Below are positions 41,537-50,045 of a DNA stretch of 64,000 bases, piece after piece (position 1 is the first letter of the stretch; every line of letters starts with the position of its first letter). The notes below the pieces were generated by a model. It made no database searches, was not told the origin of the DNA, and was given only the letters and a program-made list of their open reading frames with translations. The position numbers were made by a program, and so were the translations under genes. The DNA comes from Frankiales bacterium. GTDB taxonomy: Bacteria; Actinomycetota; Actinomycetes; Mycobacteriales; Jatrophihabitantaceae. Location of the stretch: assembly GCA_025966315.1 (NCBI GenBank), contig JAOPUZ010000069.1, positions 56,023-120,022 on the forward strand, read 5' to 3'.

Positions 41537-42364
41537 TCAGACGCTCTTTTCGATCGGGACGCCGACAAGTGAACCGTATTCGGTCCAAGAGCCGTCGTAG
41601 TTCTTGATGTTGTCCACCCCGAGCAGCTCGTGCAGGGCGAACCAGCTGTGCGAGGAACGCTCGCCGATGCGGCAGTAGGCGATGCTGTCCTTGGACAGAT
41701 CCAGCTGGGAGTAGAGCTCACGCAGCTCGTCGTCGGACTTGAAGGTGCCGTCCTCGTTGGCCGCCTTGGACCAGGGCACGTTCACCGCGCCCGGGATGTG
41801 GCCGGCCCGCTGGGACTGCTCCTGCGGCAGGTGGGCCGGGGCCAGCAGCTTGCCGGCGTATTCGTCGGGCGAGCGGATGTCGAGCAGGTTCTTGTTGCCG
41901 ATCGCGGCCACAACCTCGTCGCGGAACGCCCGGATCGAGGTGTCCTGCTCCTTGGCGTGATAACTCGTGGTCGGCCGGTTCACCTCGTCCTTGGACAGCT
42001 CACGGCCGTCCAGCTCCCACTTCTTGCGGCCGCCGTCAAGCAACTTGATGTTCTCATGGCCGTACAGCTTGAAGTACCAGTAGGCGTAGGCGGCGAACCA
42101 GTTGTTGTTACCGCCGTACAGCACCACGGTGTCGTCGTTGCCGATGCCCTTGGCCGACAGCAGCGCCTCGAATTGGTCCTTGCTGACGAAGTCGCGGATG
42201 ACCGGATCCTGCAGGTCCTTCTTCCAGTCCAGCTTCACCGCCCCGGCGATGTGGCCGCCATCGTATGCCGAGGTGTCTTCGTCGACCTCGACGAGAACGA
42301 TGCCGGGAGTATTCAGGTTCTGTTCGGCCCAGTCCGCCGAAACCAGTACCTCTGAGCGACTCAT
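41537..42364 (-). CDS. Thiosulfate sulfurtransferase (two-domain rhodanese)
   Basis: The 275-residue enzyme contains two rhodanese domains, about residues 5-125 (inactive) and 145-270 (active). The active Cys231 lies in SIAYCRIGERSSHSWFAL, the six-residue loop expected of a thiosulfate-specific rhodanese. It transfers sulfane sulfur from thiosulfate to a thiol acceptor and corresponds to CysA2 (Rv0815c). GAAGGAGA precedes the ATG at 42364; the frame extends to 42397 but is not needed. A Cys-rich leader peptide and hairpin lie upstream, suggesting control by cysteine supply. Confidence 0.93.
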   Translation of the reverse strand: MSRSEVLVSADWAEQNLNTPGIVLVEVDEDTSAYDGGHIAGAVKLDWKKDLQDPVIRDFVSKDQFEALLSAKGIGNDDTVVLYGGNNNWFAAYAYWYFKLYGHENIKLLDGGRKKWELDGRELSKDEVNRPTTSYHAKEQDTSIRAFRDEVVAAIGNKNLLDIRSPDEYAGKLLAPAHLPQEQSQRAGHIPGAVNVPWSKAANEDGTFKSDDELRELYSQLDLSKDSIAYCRIGERSSHSWFALHELLGVDNIKNYDGSWTEYGSLVGVPIEKSV

Positions 42365-42541
42365 TCGAATTTTCTCCTTCAGGATGAAACCGAGCATGGG
42401 ATCAAGCTGGGCTGTGTGAAATCAAGCTGGGACTAATGAAGCTGAGCGACACTTGTGATGCGGCGCGGCTGGGATCCGGACCATTGGCCGTAGCGACAAC
42501 GGGATCGGGCCACGGAGCCGGCTGGGCGGCCGGCGGGGTGA
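42365..42541 (-). promoter_or_regulatory. Attenuator region between the Cys leader and the sulfurtransferase gene
   Basis: Right after the leader stop, GCCGGC at 42529-42534 can pair with GCCGGC at 42517-42522 around a six-base loop. Further on, ATCAAGCTGGG occurs twice in direct orientation on the plus strand (42401-42411 and 42421-42431, 20 bases apart) just upstream of the GAAGGAGA ribosome site. Ribosome stalling on the leader could change the folding here and expose or hide the start of the sulfurtransferase gene. Confidence 0.45.
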
Positions 42542-42607
42542 TCAGCTGGTGCGACAGAGGCAGCTGTCGAGACGGCACAGATCGACCGTTCGACGAGACG
42601 TCAGCAT
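42542..42607 (-). CDS. Cysteine-responsive leader peptide (21 aa)
   Basis: A 21-codon frame starts at ATG 42607 and stops at TGA 42544-42542. It contains RRTVDLC and then RLDSCLCR, with Cys at positions 11, 16 and 18. This fits the actinobacterial leader peptides with an RR.VDLxR..S..CR pattern that precede sulfur-metabolism genes. In mycobacteria, leaderless Cys-containing short ORFs before cysA2-like genes are known to act as cysteine attenuators. No ribosome site precedes the ATG, and TTATGG lies five bases upstream as a possible -10, so leaderless translation is likely. It is too short for standard gene callers. Confidence 0.7.
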   Translation of the reverse strand: MLTSRRTVDLCRLDSCLCRTS

Positions 42608-42681
42608 GAGACCCATAACAGCGCCAGGGTAATGCAGCGACGCAACGTCGGCCAACTCTCGAAGGCCGGACCTAATGCCGG

Positions 42682-43548
42682 TCACGCCGATAATGCATTG
42701 ATCAGCACATATCCGGCCGGCACGCTCAACGAGATCGTCATCAGCGCTCCCACCAGTGGACGCAGCCGGGCCGCCCCGATCGTCACGCTGGAATGCGCGC
42801 CGGCAAAGGTGGCGCCGACCGACAGCAGGCAGGCGACGAGCGCGGCCACGGCGCCGACCAAGGCACTCCGGGCGTTGCTGAAGTCGATGACTTGACGCAG
42901 CACGAGCAGGCTGACCACACCGCCCACCACGGCGCCGATCACGGTGGCCAGGAAGCCGCGATCCACCGCCGGGTCGTAACGCGGAACGGGCAGCACGGCA
43001 TCGACGAGATGCGCGGCGATCAATCCCGCGCCGACCGCCGACACCACCGCCAGCGTGGTCCGATCACCGTTGCCCTGCTGGCGTAGTAACAGCAGGCCAC
43101 CGATCGCAACCACGGCCACGGTCAGCAGCGCCAGGTCCGACAGGGACTCCACGACCCGGGTCCGGTCGCGGAACCGGCTGAGCTGATGAGCGAACATCGC
43201 CACGACGGCCAGGCCCAGCACCGGCAGCACCGGTTCGTAACCGTGCTCGGACCACCGGTAGAGGGAGTAGTCGGAACCGGCCGCGGCCGCCAGCCCGATC
43301 ATGATCGAGCCCACCCGTCCGGGTGCATCGGCGGACAGTAACCAGCCGAGCACCAGGGCGACCTGCACCACCGCGATGGCCACCACCAACCCGGAGCGGT
43401 CCAGATAGCAGCCCGCGATCAGCACCCCGGTGGCACAGGCCGAGATGATCGCCATCGGCAGCTGGGCCGACCGCCCGGTGCGGGTACTGAGCCGCGGGCC
43501 GTAACCCGGGACGCCACCCATCATGGGGGTCTCGGCAGGCGATGTCAC
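42682..43548 (-). CDS. Multi-pass membrane protein of unknown function
   Basis: I do not recognise a named family. The 288-residue protein has about eight hydrophobic segments after a polar start of roughly 30 residues. Short charged loops include LSRFRDRTRVVESLSD and VLPVPRYDPAVDRGF. It has no catalytic motif that I can see. The GTG at 43548 overlaps the stop of the hydrolase gene upstream (GTGA), so the two should be cotranslated. The sulfurtransferase leader begins 75 bases further on and reads the same way. A transporter or small-molecule permease role is possible but unproven. Confidence 0.75.
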   Translation of the reverse strand: MTSPAETPMMGGVPGYGPRLSTRTGRSAQLPMAIISACATGVLIAGCYLDRSGLVVAIAVVQVALVLGWLLSADAPGRVGSIMIGLAAAAGSDYSLYRWSEHGYEPVLPVLGLAVVAMFAHQLSRFRDRTRVVESLSDLALLTVAVVAIGGLLLLRQQGNGDRTTLAVVSAVGAGLIAAHLVDAVLPVPRYDPAVDRGFLATVIGAVVGGVVSLLVLRQVIDFSNARSALVGAVAALVACLLSVGATFAGAHSSVTIGAARLRPLVGALMTISLSVPAGYVLINALSA

Positions 43549-44354
43549 CGCCCTATGTTCGCAGATCCGGACACCGCGGCCCGGGCCCACCGGTCGATTC
43601 GCGCCAGGAGTTCCGGCGAAGTCGCATTCTCCGCATGACCCATCCCCGGCTCCAGCCAGAGGTCCGCCTCGGGCGCACTGGCGGCCAGCATCCGTGCGTG
43701 CTCAACCCCGAAGTACGGATCGGAATCGCCGTGCACCACCAGCAGCGGGACTCTCAGCCGGGGCGCCAGCTCGATCGGCGACAGCGGCAATCGTTCCCAC
43801 CGGCCGCCCACCCTGGTCCGGAAGATCAGCCGCAGCCCCAACCGCCCGAGCCTCGTCTCCAGACCTCGGTGCACCCGGCGCATCGGGCGGGTGCCCCGCT
43901 CGTACCAGCGCCCCGGCCCGCTGACCGCCACGACGGCGTCAGGCTGGTCGAGCGGACCCATTTCGATGGTTTCGTCCGGTCCGCCGTGCAACCCTGCCTG
44001 CCGGATGACCACCGACGCACCCATCGAGAAGCCGACCGTGACGACGGCAACACCCGGCGTTCGGTGACGCAGCCAGCGGACGCCCGCGGCAACATCCGCG
44101 GTCTCCGCGTCGCCCACCGTCGAGTACCCGCCAGAGCCTCCGTGCCCCCGGAAATCCAGGGCTAGGACGCCCGCACCGGACTTCGCCAACCCGGTTGACA
44201 TTGCCCGCACGGTCGGCCGATGCGCGGAGCCGGTGAACCGGTGCCCGACGAGATAGGCGACACCGGACGAAACACCAGTAACACCTGCGTAATACAAGCC
44301 CGTCAAACTAACATCGTCCGAAGAGGTCATGTTCACGGGTTCAGCGTCGACCAT
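43545..44354 (-). CDS. Alpha/beta hydrolase
   Basis: The 269-residue protein has [26 protein letters not shown] near the start, [20 protein letters not shown] and the nucleophile elbow [36 protein letters not shown] provides the acid residue and [13 protein letters not shown] the catalytic His. This fits serine hydrolases of the alpha/beta type, with substrate unknown. I use the ATG at 44354, which has GAGGA nine bases upstream. It is divergent from glnR; the 51-base gap must hold both promoters. Confidence 0.85.
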   Translation of the reverse strand: MVDAEPVNMTSSDDVSLTGLYYAGVTGVSSGVAYLVGHRFTGSAHRPTVRAMSTGLAKSGAGVLALDFRGHGGSGGYSTVGDAETADVAAGVRWLRHRTPGVAVVTVGFSMGASVVIRQAGLHGGPDETIEMGPLDQPDAVVAVSGPGRWYERGTRPMRRVHRGLETRLGRLGLRLIFRTRVGGRWERLPLSPIELAPRLRVPLLVVHGDSDPYFGVEHARMLAASAPEADLWLEPGMGHAENATSPELLARIDRWARAAVSGSANIGR

Positions 44355-44405
44355 GTGAACAGATCCTCGTCGCATCAGTACCTATCCCGCCAGCGGGAGG
44401 CATCA

Positions 44406-45227
44406 ATGGAACTCGTCCTCCTCACTACCGCCGCGCAGCCGACCACGGAGGTCCTGCCAGCCCTGGGTCTGCTCGGTCATCAGGTGACCGTGTCCGGCCT
44501 CGAGATCAGTCCCCTGCTCACCAGCACCGCCGATGCGGTGCTCATTGATGCCCGGTTCAATCTGGCCGGCGCTCGTGCTCTGAGCAAGGTCCTCGCTACC
44601 ACCGCCGTCAGCCTGCCGGTCTTCGTCGTCCTCAAGGAAGGCGGCCTGGTTGCGCTGTCGGCCGACTGGGCGATCGACGATGTGCTGCTCGACACGGCCG
44701 GCCCGGCCGAGGTGGACGCCCGCCTGCGACTGGCGCTGGCCCGCCGCAATTCGGTCGAGGACGGCGAGCCCGGCATGGTCAAGGTCGGCGACCTCACCAT
44801 CGAGGAATCGACTTATACGGCAAGGTTGAAATCGGCCACGCTGGATCTGACCTACAAGGAATTCGAGCTGTTGAAGTTCCTGGCCCAGCACCCGGGCCGG
44901 GTCTTCTCCCGCTCGCACCTGCTGCAGGAAGTCTGGGGCTACGACTACTTCGGTGGCACCCGGACGGTCGACGTGCACGTGCGTCGACTGCGCGCCAAGC
45001 TCGGTGCCGAGTACGAAGCCTTGATCGGCACCGTGCGCAACGTCGGCTACAAGTTCGTCAAGCCGGCCGAGCCGGGCCTGCGTGCCCGCGGCGACCAGAG
45101 CGACAACACGTTGGTCGACTCGATCGACCTCGACTCATCCGAGGACAGCGACCTTGTCGAGGCCGGCATGGCGGCGGAAGCAGCCATGGCCGCCGAGATC
45201 GCGATGGCCATGGACAGCGAAGACTGA
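44406..45227 (+). CDS. glnR: GlnR-type orphan response regulator of nitrogen metabolism
   Basis: The 273-residue protein has an N-terminal receiver-like domain (about residues 1-110) with [20 protein letters not shown] and [24 protein letters not shown], and a C-terminal OmpR-type winged helix (about 125-222) with [53 protein letters not shown]. The final 45 residues are acidic. GlnR is an orphan regulator that keeps the Asp but not a normal phosphoacceptor pocket. It controls ammonium assimilation and often phosphate/carbon crosstalk. GGGAGG precedes the ATG. Order glnR-mshD-pst matches other actinomycetes (Rv0818-Rv0820). Confidence 0.93.
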   Translation: MELVLLTTAAQPTTEVLPALGLLGHQVTVSGLEISPLLTSTADAVLIDARFNLAGARALSKVLATTAVSLPVFVVLKEGGLVALSADWAIDDVLLDTAGPAEVDARLRLALARRNSVEDGEPGMVKVGDLTIEESTYTARLKSATLDLTYKEFELLKFLAQHPGRVFSRSHLLQEVWGYDYFGGTRTVDVHVRRLRAKLGAEYEALIGTVRNVGYKFVKPAEPGLRARGDQSDNTLVDSIDLDSSEDSDLVEAGMAAEAAMAAEIAMAMDSED

Positions 45228-45271
45228 CGGCAACGTACTGATTCGGATGACCTGATCAGTACGGTTGAGCG

Positions 45272-46201
45272 GTGACCCAGCCGCCCAGCTCTGCAACGAC
45301 GAACAGTGATTCAGCAACGAACATCATCGAGGCGACGGCCTTGGACGCGGACCAGCGTTCAGCCGTCGCCTCGATGGTTTCGACCGCCCCGGCAGCGGCG
45401 GCCAACCCGCCGCTCAACGAGCAGGGCCTGCTGAACCTGCAGGCCACCCACGGGGTCCGGCACCTGCTCGCCGTGCGAGCCGGTCGGCTGATCGGCTACG
45501 CGCAGCTCACTGCGTCCGACGACGAGATCGGCGCCGAGCTGGTGACCGCCGGGGACGCCGAACCGAGCGTGGCGGACGAACTGCTGCGGGCTGCCCGCGA
45601 TTCGGCGCACGGCAAGCTCTTCCGGCTGTGGGCGCACGGAAAGCAGAGCGTCGCGGCCCGCGCGGCCGACACCGCTGGCCTGACCCCGATGCGCTCGCTG
45701 CTGCAGCTTCGCCGCCCGGTGGACGCGGGACCGCTGCCGCCCGCACCGCCGCTGGCCGACGGGGTCGTCATCCGGTCGTTCGTCCCGGGACAGGATGACG
45801 CGGCGTGGCTGCGGGTGAACTCGCGCGCGTTCGCCAGCCATCCCGAGCAGGGCAAGTGGACCCAGCACGAGCTCGACGAGCGCCTCGCCGCCGACTGGTT
45901 CGACCCGGCTGGTTTCCTGCTGGCCGACCGGGCCGGCGAGGTCCTCGGCTACCACTGGACCAAGCTGCACGCCGAGCTGGATCCGCCGCTGGGCGAGGTC
46001 TACGTGATCGGCGTCGATCCCGCGGCCAGTGGGCTGCGCCTGGGCCGACCGCTCCTCAATGCCGGCCTGGAGTACCTGGCCGGACGCGGTGTGCCGGCCG
46101 TGCTGCTCTACGTCGAGTCGGACAACACCCGCGCGATCGGCCTCTACGAATCCGCCGGCTTCACGACCTTCTCCACCGACACTCAATACGCCGCTCCGTA
46201 G
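45272..46201 (+). CDS. mshD: Mycothiol synthase MshD (two GNAT domains)
   Basis: The 309-residue protein contains an N-terminal degenerate GNAT domain and a C-terminal active one. LFRLWAHGKQSVAARAADTAGL ends the first; the second includes WLRVNSRAFASHPEQGKWT and LGEVYVIGVDPAASGLRLGRPLL, then VLLYVESDNTRAIGLYESAGF. MshD acetylates Cys-GlcN-Ins in the last step of mycothiol synthesis. Its presence marks an actinobacterial thiol system and fits the sulfur genes nearby. The GTG start at 45272 is 44 bases after glnR. The C terminus ends in TQYAAP. Confidence 0.93.
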   Translation: MTQPPSSATTNSDSATNIIEATALDADQRSAVASMVSTAPAAAANPPLNEQGLLNLQATHGVRHLLAVRAGRLIGYAQLTASDDEIGAELVTAGDAEPSVADELLRAARDSAHGKLFRLWAHGKQSVAARAADTAGLTPMRSLLQLRRPVDAGPLPPAPPLADGVVIRSFVPGQDDAAWLRVNSRAFASHPEQGKWTQHELDERLAADWFDPAGFLLADRAGEVLGYHWTKLHAELDPPLGEVYVIGVDPAASGLRLGRPLLNAGLEYLAGRGVPAVLLYVESDNTRAIGLYESAGFTTFSTDTQYAAP

Positions 46202-46250
46202 ACCCCTAAGACCCGTAAGACCCGTAAGGCTCGGTAAGGCCCCGTAAGCG
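46202..46250. repeat. Tandem repeats of about 9-10 bp (ACCCGTAAG)
   Basis: Five units related to ACCCGTAAG follow the mshD stop: ACCCCTAAG, ACCCGTAAG, ACCCGTAAG, then GCTCGGTAAG and GCCCCGTAAG. The array lies at the start of the 341-base mshD-pstS gap. It has no hairpin potential that I can see. Confidence 0.7.
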
Positions 46251-46542
46251 CGATTGCCGACGGAATTGCCGTCCACGACGCCAAATTGCCGACGTGTTCC
46301 GGCCGGTTGACGGCGATGGCGGCGCTTGTACCCCGTCCGGCGGGTGGATTCCAGACACTTGCCGCCTTGTTCACCTTCTGATCACCCAACCGCGTTGTGC
46401 GCGCCCACCAATGTGGCGGCTCCGTTCACCCGTAGTTCATCCTCGACCCCCCGTGAGGCCACCTGCGCTGCTTAGCGTCCTTACCGACGCGGCGCTGAGC
46501 AGCGTCGGAGGACCATCAATAAAACCGAAAGGGACCTACAAG
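46251..46542. promoter_or_regulatory. pstS upstream region with two PHO boxes
   Basis: Box 1 is GTTCACCTTCT-GATCACCCAAC (46369-46390) and box 2 is GTTCACCCGTA-GTTCATCCTCG (46424-46445). Each is a pair of 11-base direct repeats matching the actinobacterial PhoP consensus GTTCAYCY. They lie 98-174 bases before the pstS start at 46543, so PhoP-dependent induction in low phosphate is likely. I saw no gene in this stretch. Confidence 0.7.
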
Positions 46543-47676
46543 GTGCAGATCAACCGTATCGGCGTTGCGGCCGGCCTTCTGGCCGGTGCACTCGCGTTGT
46601 CCGCATGTGGATCAGCCGGCGGCGGCGACACGACCACGGGCGCGGGGGCAGGCTCGACAACTCCTAGTTCCTCCGGCTCGTCAAGCACCACCGACTGCGC
46701 AACCGGCGCACTCAAAGCAGAAGGTTCGACCGCGCAGCAGAACGCGATGGCCCAGTGGATCAAGGACTACCAGTCCAAGTGCACCGGCGCGACCATCACG
46801 TACAACGGCACCGGTTCGGGCGCGGGCGTATCGAACTTCATCGCCAAGCAGGACAACTTCGCCGGCTCCGACTCGGCGCTGGACCCGACCAAGGACGAGG
46901 TGGCCAAGGCCACCGCGGCCTGCGGCTCGCCGGCTCTGGACCTGCCGATGGTGACCGGCCCGATCGCGGTGGCCTACAAGGTCAACGGGGTCACCGACCT
47001 GACCCTCACACCCGACGTGATCACCAAGATCTTCCTGGGCAAGATCACCACCTGGAACGACCCGGCGATCAAGGCCATCAACTCCGGCGCAACCCTGCCG
47101 TCCACGAAGATCACGGTGTTCTACCGCAGTGACTCCTCGGGTACGACGCAGAACTTCGAGAAGTACCTGGCCGCCAACGACCCGACCGACTTCACCAGTA
47201 CCCCGGACAAGGACTCGTCCAAGGCGGGCTTCGCCGGCCAAGGCAAGACCGGTTCGCAGGGTGTGCAGCAGGCGATCAGCTCGACCGAAGGCGCAATCGG
47301 TTACGTCGAATGGTCCTTCGCGGTCAGTGGAAACCTGGCTACGGCCAAGGTGGACAACGGCGGCGGCGCCGTTGATCTCACGGCCGACACGGCCGGTGCG
47401 GCCGTCGCGGCAGCCACGGTTGCCAGCAACGGCGGCTCGGATCTGACCCTGAAGCTCGACTACGCGACCAAGGCTGCGGGCGCTTACCCGATCATCCTGG
47501 TCACGTACGAGATCGTCTGCTCGAAGTATTCGGATCCGGCAATCGGCACGCTGGTCAAGTCGTTCCTGACCTACACCGCCGGCGACGGCCAGGCCGCGCT
47601 GCAGGACCTCGGGTACGCCCCGCTTCCCGACAGCATTGCCACCCAGGTCAAGACCGCAGTCGCCGCGATCAGCTAG
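46543..47676 (+). CDS. pstS: Phosphate-binding lipoprotein PstS
   Basis: The 377-residue protein is a lipoprotein: signal sequence with lipobox LALSAC at about residue 22, then a Gly/Thr/Ser linker. The phosphate-binding domain has KAEGSTAQQNAMAQWI, ITYNGTGSGAGVSNFI, FAGSDSALDPTKDE, FYRSDSSGTTQNFEKYL and GQGKTGSQGV, all typical contacts of PstS. It captures phosphate outside the membrane for PstCAB. I use the GTG at 46543; the longer frame to 46294 would cover the PHO boxes. The gap to pstC contains a strong hairpin. Confidence 0.95.
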   Translation: MQINRIGVAAGLLAGALALSACGSAGGGDTTTGAGAGSTTPSSSGSSSTTDCATGALKAEGSTAQQNAMAQWIKDYQSKCTGATITYNGTGSGAGVSNFIAKQDNFAGSDSALDPTKDEVAKATAACGSPALDLPMVTGPIAVAYKVNGVTDLTLTPDVITKIFLGKITTWNDPAIKAINSGATLPSTKITVFYRSDSSGTTQNFEKYLAANDPTDFTSTPDKDSSKAGFAGQGKTGSQGVQQAISSTEGAIGYVEWSFAVSGNLATAKVDNGGGAVDLTADTAGAAVAAATVASNGGSDLTLKLDYATKAAGAYPIILVTYEIVCSKYSDPAIGTLVKSFLTYTAGDGQAALQDLGYAPLPDSIATQVKTAVAAIS

Positions 47677-47765
47677 TAACGACCCCCGAGTTTTACCCAG
47701 TTAGGCAGCAAGCAAACGCTAGACGCGCACGACCAAGCAGTAGAGGATCACATCCAGCGACGGAC

Positions 47766-47807
47766 CCCCGCTGGGCGAGCGGTGCACAAGCCTTTCGCCC
47801 AGCGGGG
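47766..47807. terminator. Hairpin between pstS and pstC
   Basis: CCCCGCTGGGCGA (47766-47778) pairs perfectly with TCGCCCAGCGGGG (47795-47807) around a 16-base loop. Lying in the middle of the operon, it is probably a partial terminator or mRNA stabiliser that keeps PstS at a higher level than the channel proteins. Confidence 0.7.
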
Positions 47808-47832
47808 TTACGCGTGAGACGGGGCCGGACCG

Positions 47833-49056
47833 ATGCCAGATCGAGAGCGCATGACTGAACGCACATCGCGACACTCCGGGACCTCGGACGGTGACCAGCC
47901 GCGCACCGCAGAGGCAATCGCGCTGGCCCGGGCGAAGGCCGAAGCCCGCGCCAACGAGGCGCTGTCCGACGTCGAGCGGCAAGCCGATGCTCCCGACGAG
48001 GGTGGTGTGAACTCACCTGCCGGTTCGACATTCAGCCGGCGCCCGGTGGTCGGATCCAGTGAACCACTGGGCGTGTCCACGCTGGATGACACGCCGGAGG
48101 TGTTCGGCGCCGGATCGACCAGCCTCGACGGGAATGGCCGCGCTCGAATCGGCGACCGGGTCTTCGCCTCGCTGACCGCCGGCGCCGGTTTGTTCGTGGT
48201 GCTGCTCATCGCCCTGGTCGCCTTGTTCCTGCTGGTCAAGGCCATTCCGGCCATCGCACACGACAAGTCGAACTTCCTGACCTCGCGGCACTGGGACACC
48301 ACCAGTGGCGCGCTCGACTTCGGGGTGCTGCCACTGCTGTGGACGACGGTGCTCATCTCGGTGCTCGCCCTGGTGCTGGCCGTGCCGGTCGCTATCGGCA
48401 TCGCGCTGTTCATCTCGCAGTACGCCCACAAACGGGTGGCTCGCCCGGTTGCTTACGTCGTCGACCTGCTGGCCGCCATCCCATCGATCATCTACGGCAT
48501 CTGGGGCATCACGGTGCTGGCCCCGAAAATCCAGCCGGTGGCCGATGCCCTCACTCATCTGGGCGCCTTCCCGCTGTTCGCCGACAAGAACGTCAAGGGC
48601 GGCACGGTGTTCACCGGCGGGGTGATCCTGGCCGTGATGATCCTGCCGATCGTGACCGCGGTATGCCGCGACGTCTACGAACGAACTCCGCAAGCCAACA
48701 TCGAGGCCGCCTGGGCCCTGGGAGCGACGCGGTGGGAGATGATCCGGCTGGCTGTCCTGCCCTACGGCAAGCCGGGCATGATCAGTGGTGCGATGCTCGG
48801 CCTCGGTCGGGCCCTCGGCGAGACGATCGCGATTTCGCTGATCCTGTCAAAGGTGTCCAACACCGGACCGTTCTCGTTCTCGATCTTCGACGGTGGTGAG
48901 ACGTTCGCCTCCAAGATCGCTAACAACGCGTCCGAGTTCAACAGCCCGCAGCAGACCGGGGCGTACATCGCCGCCGGTCTGGTGCTGTTCGTGCTGACCT
49001 TCGCCGTCAACGCGGCCGCCCGAGCAATCGTCAACCGCCGGAAGGAGTTCTCGTGA
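47833..49056 (+). CDS. pstC: Phosphate ABC transporter permease PstC with long N-terminal extension
   Basis: The 407-residue protein has six membrane helices and the PstC signature, including the EAA loop RTPQANIEAAWALGATRWEMIRLAVLPYGKPGMISG and IPSIIYGIWGITVLAPK. About 105 residues before the first helix are polar and low in order (RTAEAIALARAKAEARANEALSDVE), longer than usual. Together with PstA it forms the phosphate channel. The start at 47833 is uncertain; a Met at 47851 is also possible. The stop overlaps the pstA GTG by four bases. Confidence 0.92.
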   Translation: MPDRERMTERTSRHSGTSDGDQPRTAEAIALARAKAEARANEALSDVERQADAPDEGGVNSPAGSTFSRRPVVGSSEPLGVSTLDDTPEVFGAGSTSLDGNGRARIGDRVFASLTAGAGLFVVLLIALVALFLLVKAIPAIAHDKSNFLTSRHWDTTSGALDFGVLPLLWTTVLISVLALVLAVPVAIGIALFISQYAHKRVARPVAYVVDLLAAIPSIIYGIWGITVLAPKIQPVADALTHLGAFPLFADKNVKGGTVFTGGVILAVMILPIVTAVCRDVYERTPQANIEAAWALGATRWEMIRLAVLPYGKPGMISGAMLGLGRALGETIAISLILSKVSNTGPFSFSIFDGGETFASKIANNASEFNSPQQTGAYIAAGLVLFVLTFAVNAAARAIVNRRKEFS

Positions 49057-49985
49057 CCACGGTCGAATCCGCCGGCTCGAGCCTGGCCAGCCCGCCCGGC
49101 GCGGGTATTCGCAAGGTCAAGGACCGCACCGCCACGACGCTGGTTTACGCGGCGTTCGCAATTGCCCTCGTACCGCTGATCTGGCTGCTCTGGACGGTGG
49201 TCAGCAAGGGCATCTACATGTTGACCCGCAACGGCTGGTTCACCGGCACGGAGCGCGGCATCACGTACCGCGACGCGGGCGGTGGCGCCTGGCACGCTGT
49301 GCTCGGCACCCTCGAGCAGGTCGCACTGTGCACGGCCATCTCGGTGCCGATTGCATTGCTGGTGGCGATCTATCTGGTCGAGTACGGCCGCGGGCCACTG
49401 GCCCGGATGACCACGTTCATGGTCGACATCCTGACCGGCATTCCGTCCATCGTCGCCGCGCTGTTCATCTACGCCGTGTTCATCACGACCTTCGGCGGCG
49501 AGCGATCGGGCTGGCTAGTGTCCCTGGCGCTGGTCATGCTCATGATCCCGGTGATCGTGCGGACCACCGAGGAAATGCTGAAGCTGGTGCCGAACGAGCT
49601 GCGTGAAGCCTCGTACGCGCTCGGCGTGCCCAAGTGGAAGACCATCGTGCGCATCGTGCTGCCCACCGCCATGAGCGGCATCGTGACCGGAGTCGTGCTG
49701 GGCATTGCCCGGGTCGCCGGTGAAACGGCGCCGCTGCTGATCCTGGTCGGCTACTCTCCGGACAAGAACGCCAATCTGTTCTCCGGTCCGCAGGCATCGT
49801 TGCCCGGACTGATCAAAGACCAGTTCAGCAACCTGGGCAGCACCACCATCCTGGAGGGCGGCAAGCGGGTCACCGTCCATTACGCGGCCGACCGGATGTG
49901 GGGCGCCGCGCTGACGCTGATCCTGCTCGTGATGATCTTGAACTTGGCTGCGCGGGTCATTGCCCGCCGCAGTGCCGTCAACTGA
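49053..49985 (+). CDS. pstA: Phosphate ABC transporter permease PstA
   Basis: The 310-residue protein has six membrane helices and the EAA motif VPNELREASYALGVPKWKTIVRIVLPTAMSGIVTGVVLGIARVAGETAP, with ILTGIPSIVAALFIYAVF as a second PstA landmark. It begins at the GTG in the GTGA overlap with pstC. The first 25 residues are polar. With PstC it forms the transmembrane path for phosphate. Confidence 0.95.
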   Translation: MTTVESAGSSLASPPGAGIRKVKDRTATTLVYAAFAIALVPLIWLLWTVVSKGIYMLTRNGWFTGTERGITYRDAGGGAWHAVLGTLEQVALCTAISVPIALLVAIYLVEYGRGPLARMTTFMVDILTGIPSIVAALFIYAVFITTFGGERSGWLVSLALVMLMIPVIVRTTEEMLKLVPNELREASYALGVPKWKTIVRIVLPTAMSGIVTGVVLGIARVAGETAPLLILVGYSPDKNANLFSGPQASLPGLIKDQFSNLGSTTILEGGKRVTVHYAADRMWGAALTLILLVMILNLAARVIARRSAVN

Positions 49986-50045
49986 CCACACTCGACGCTC
50001 ACGCACTCGACACTCATCCAGCTCGATAACTTCGAAGGACCGGAT

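Noticed and set aside
42408..42470. Riboswitch before the sulfurtransferase gene
   Set aside because: No SAM, cobalamin or other known aptamer core was recognised; the Cys leader peptide explains the long leader better.
45359..46276. 305-codon open frame on the minus strand
   Set aside because: It is antisense to mshD, which is confidently identified.
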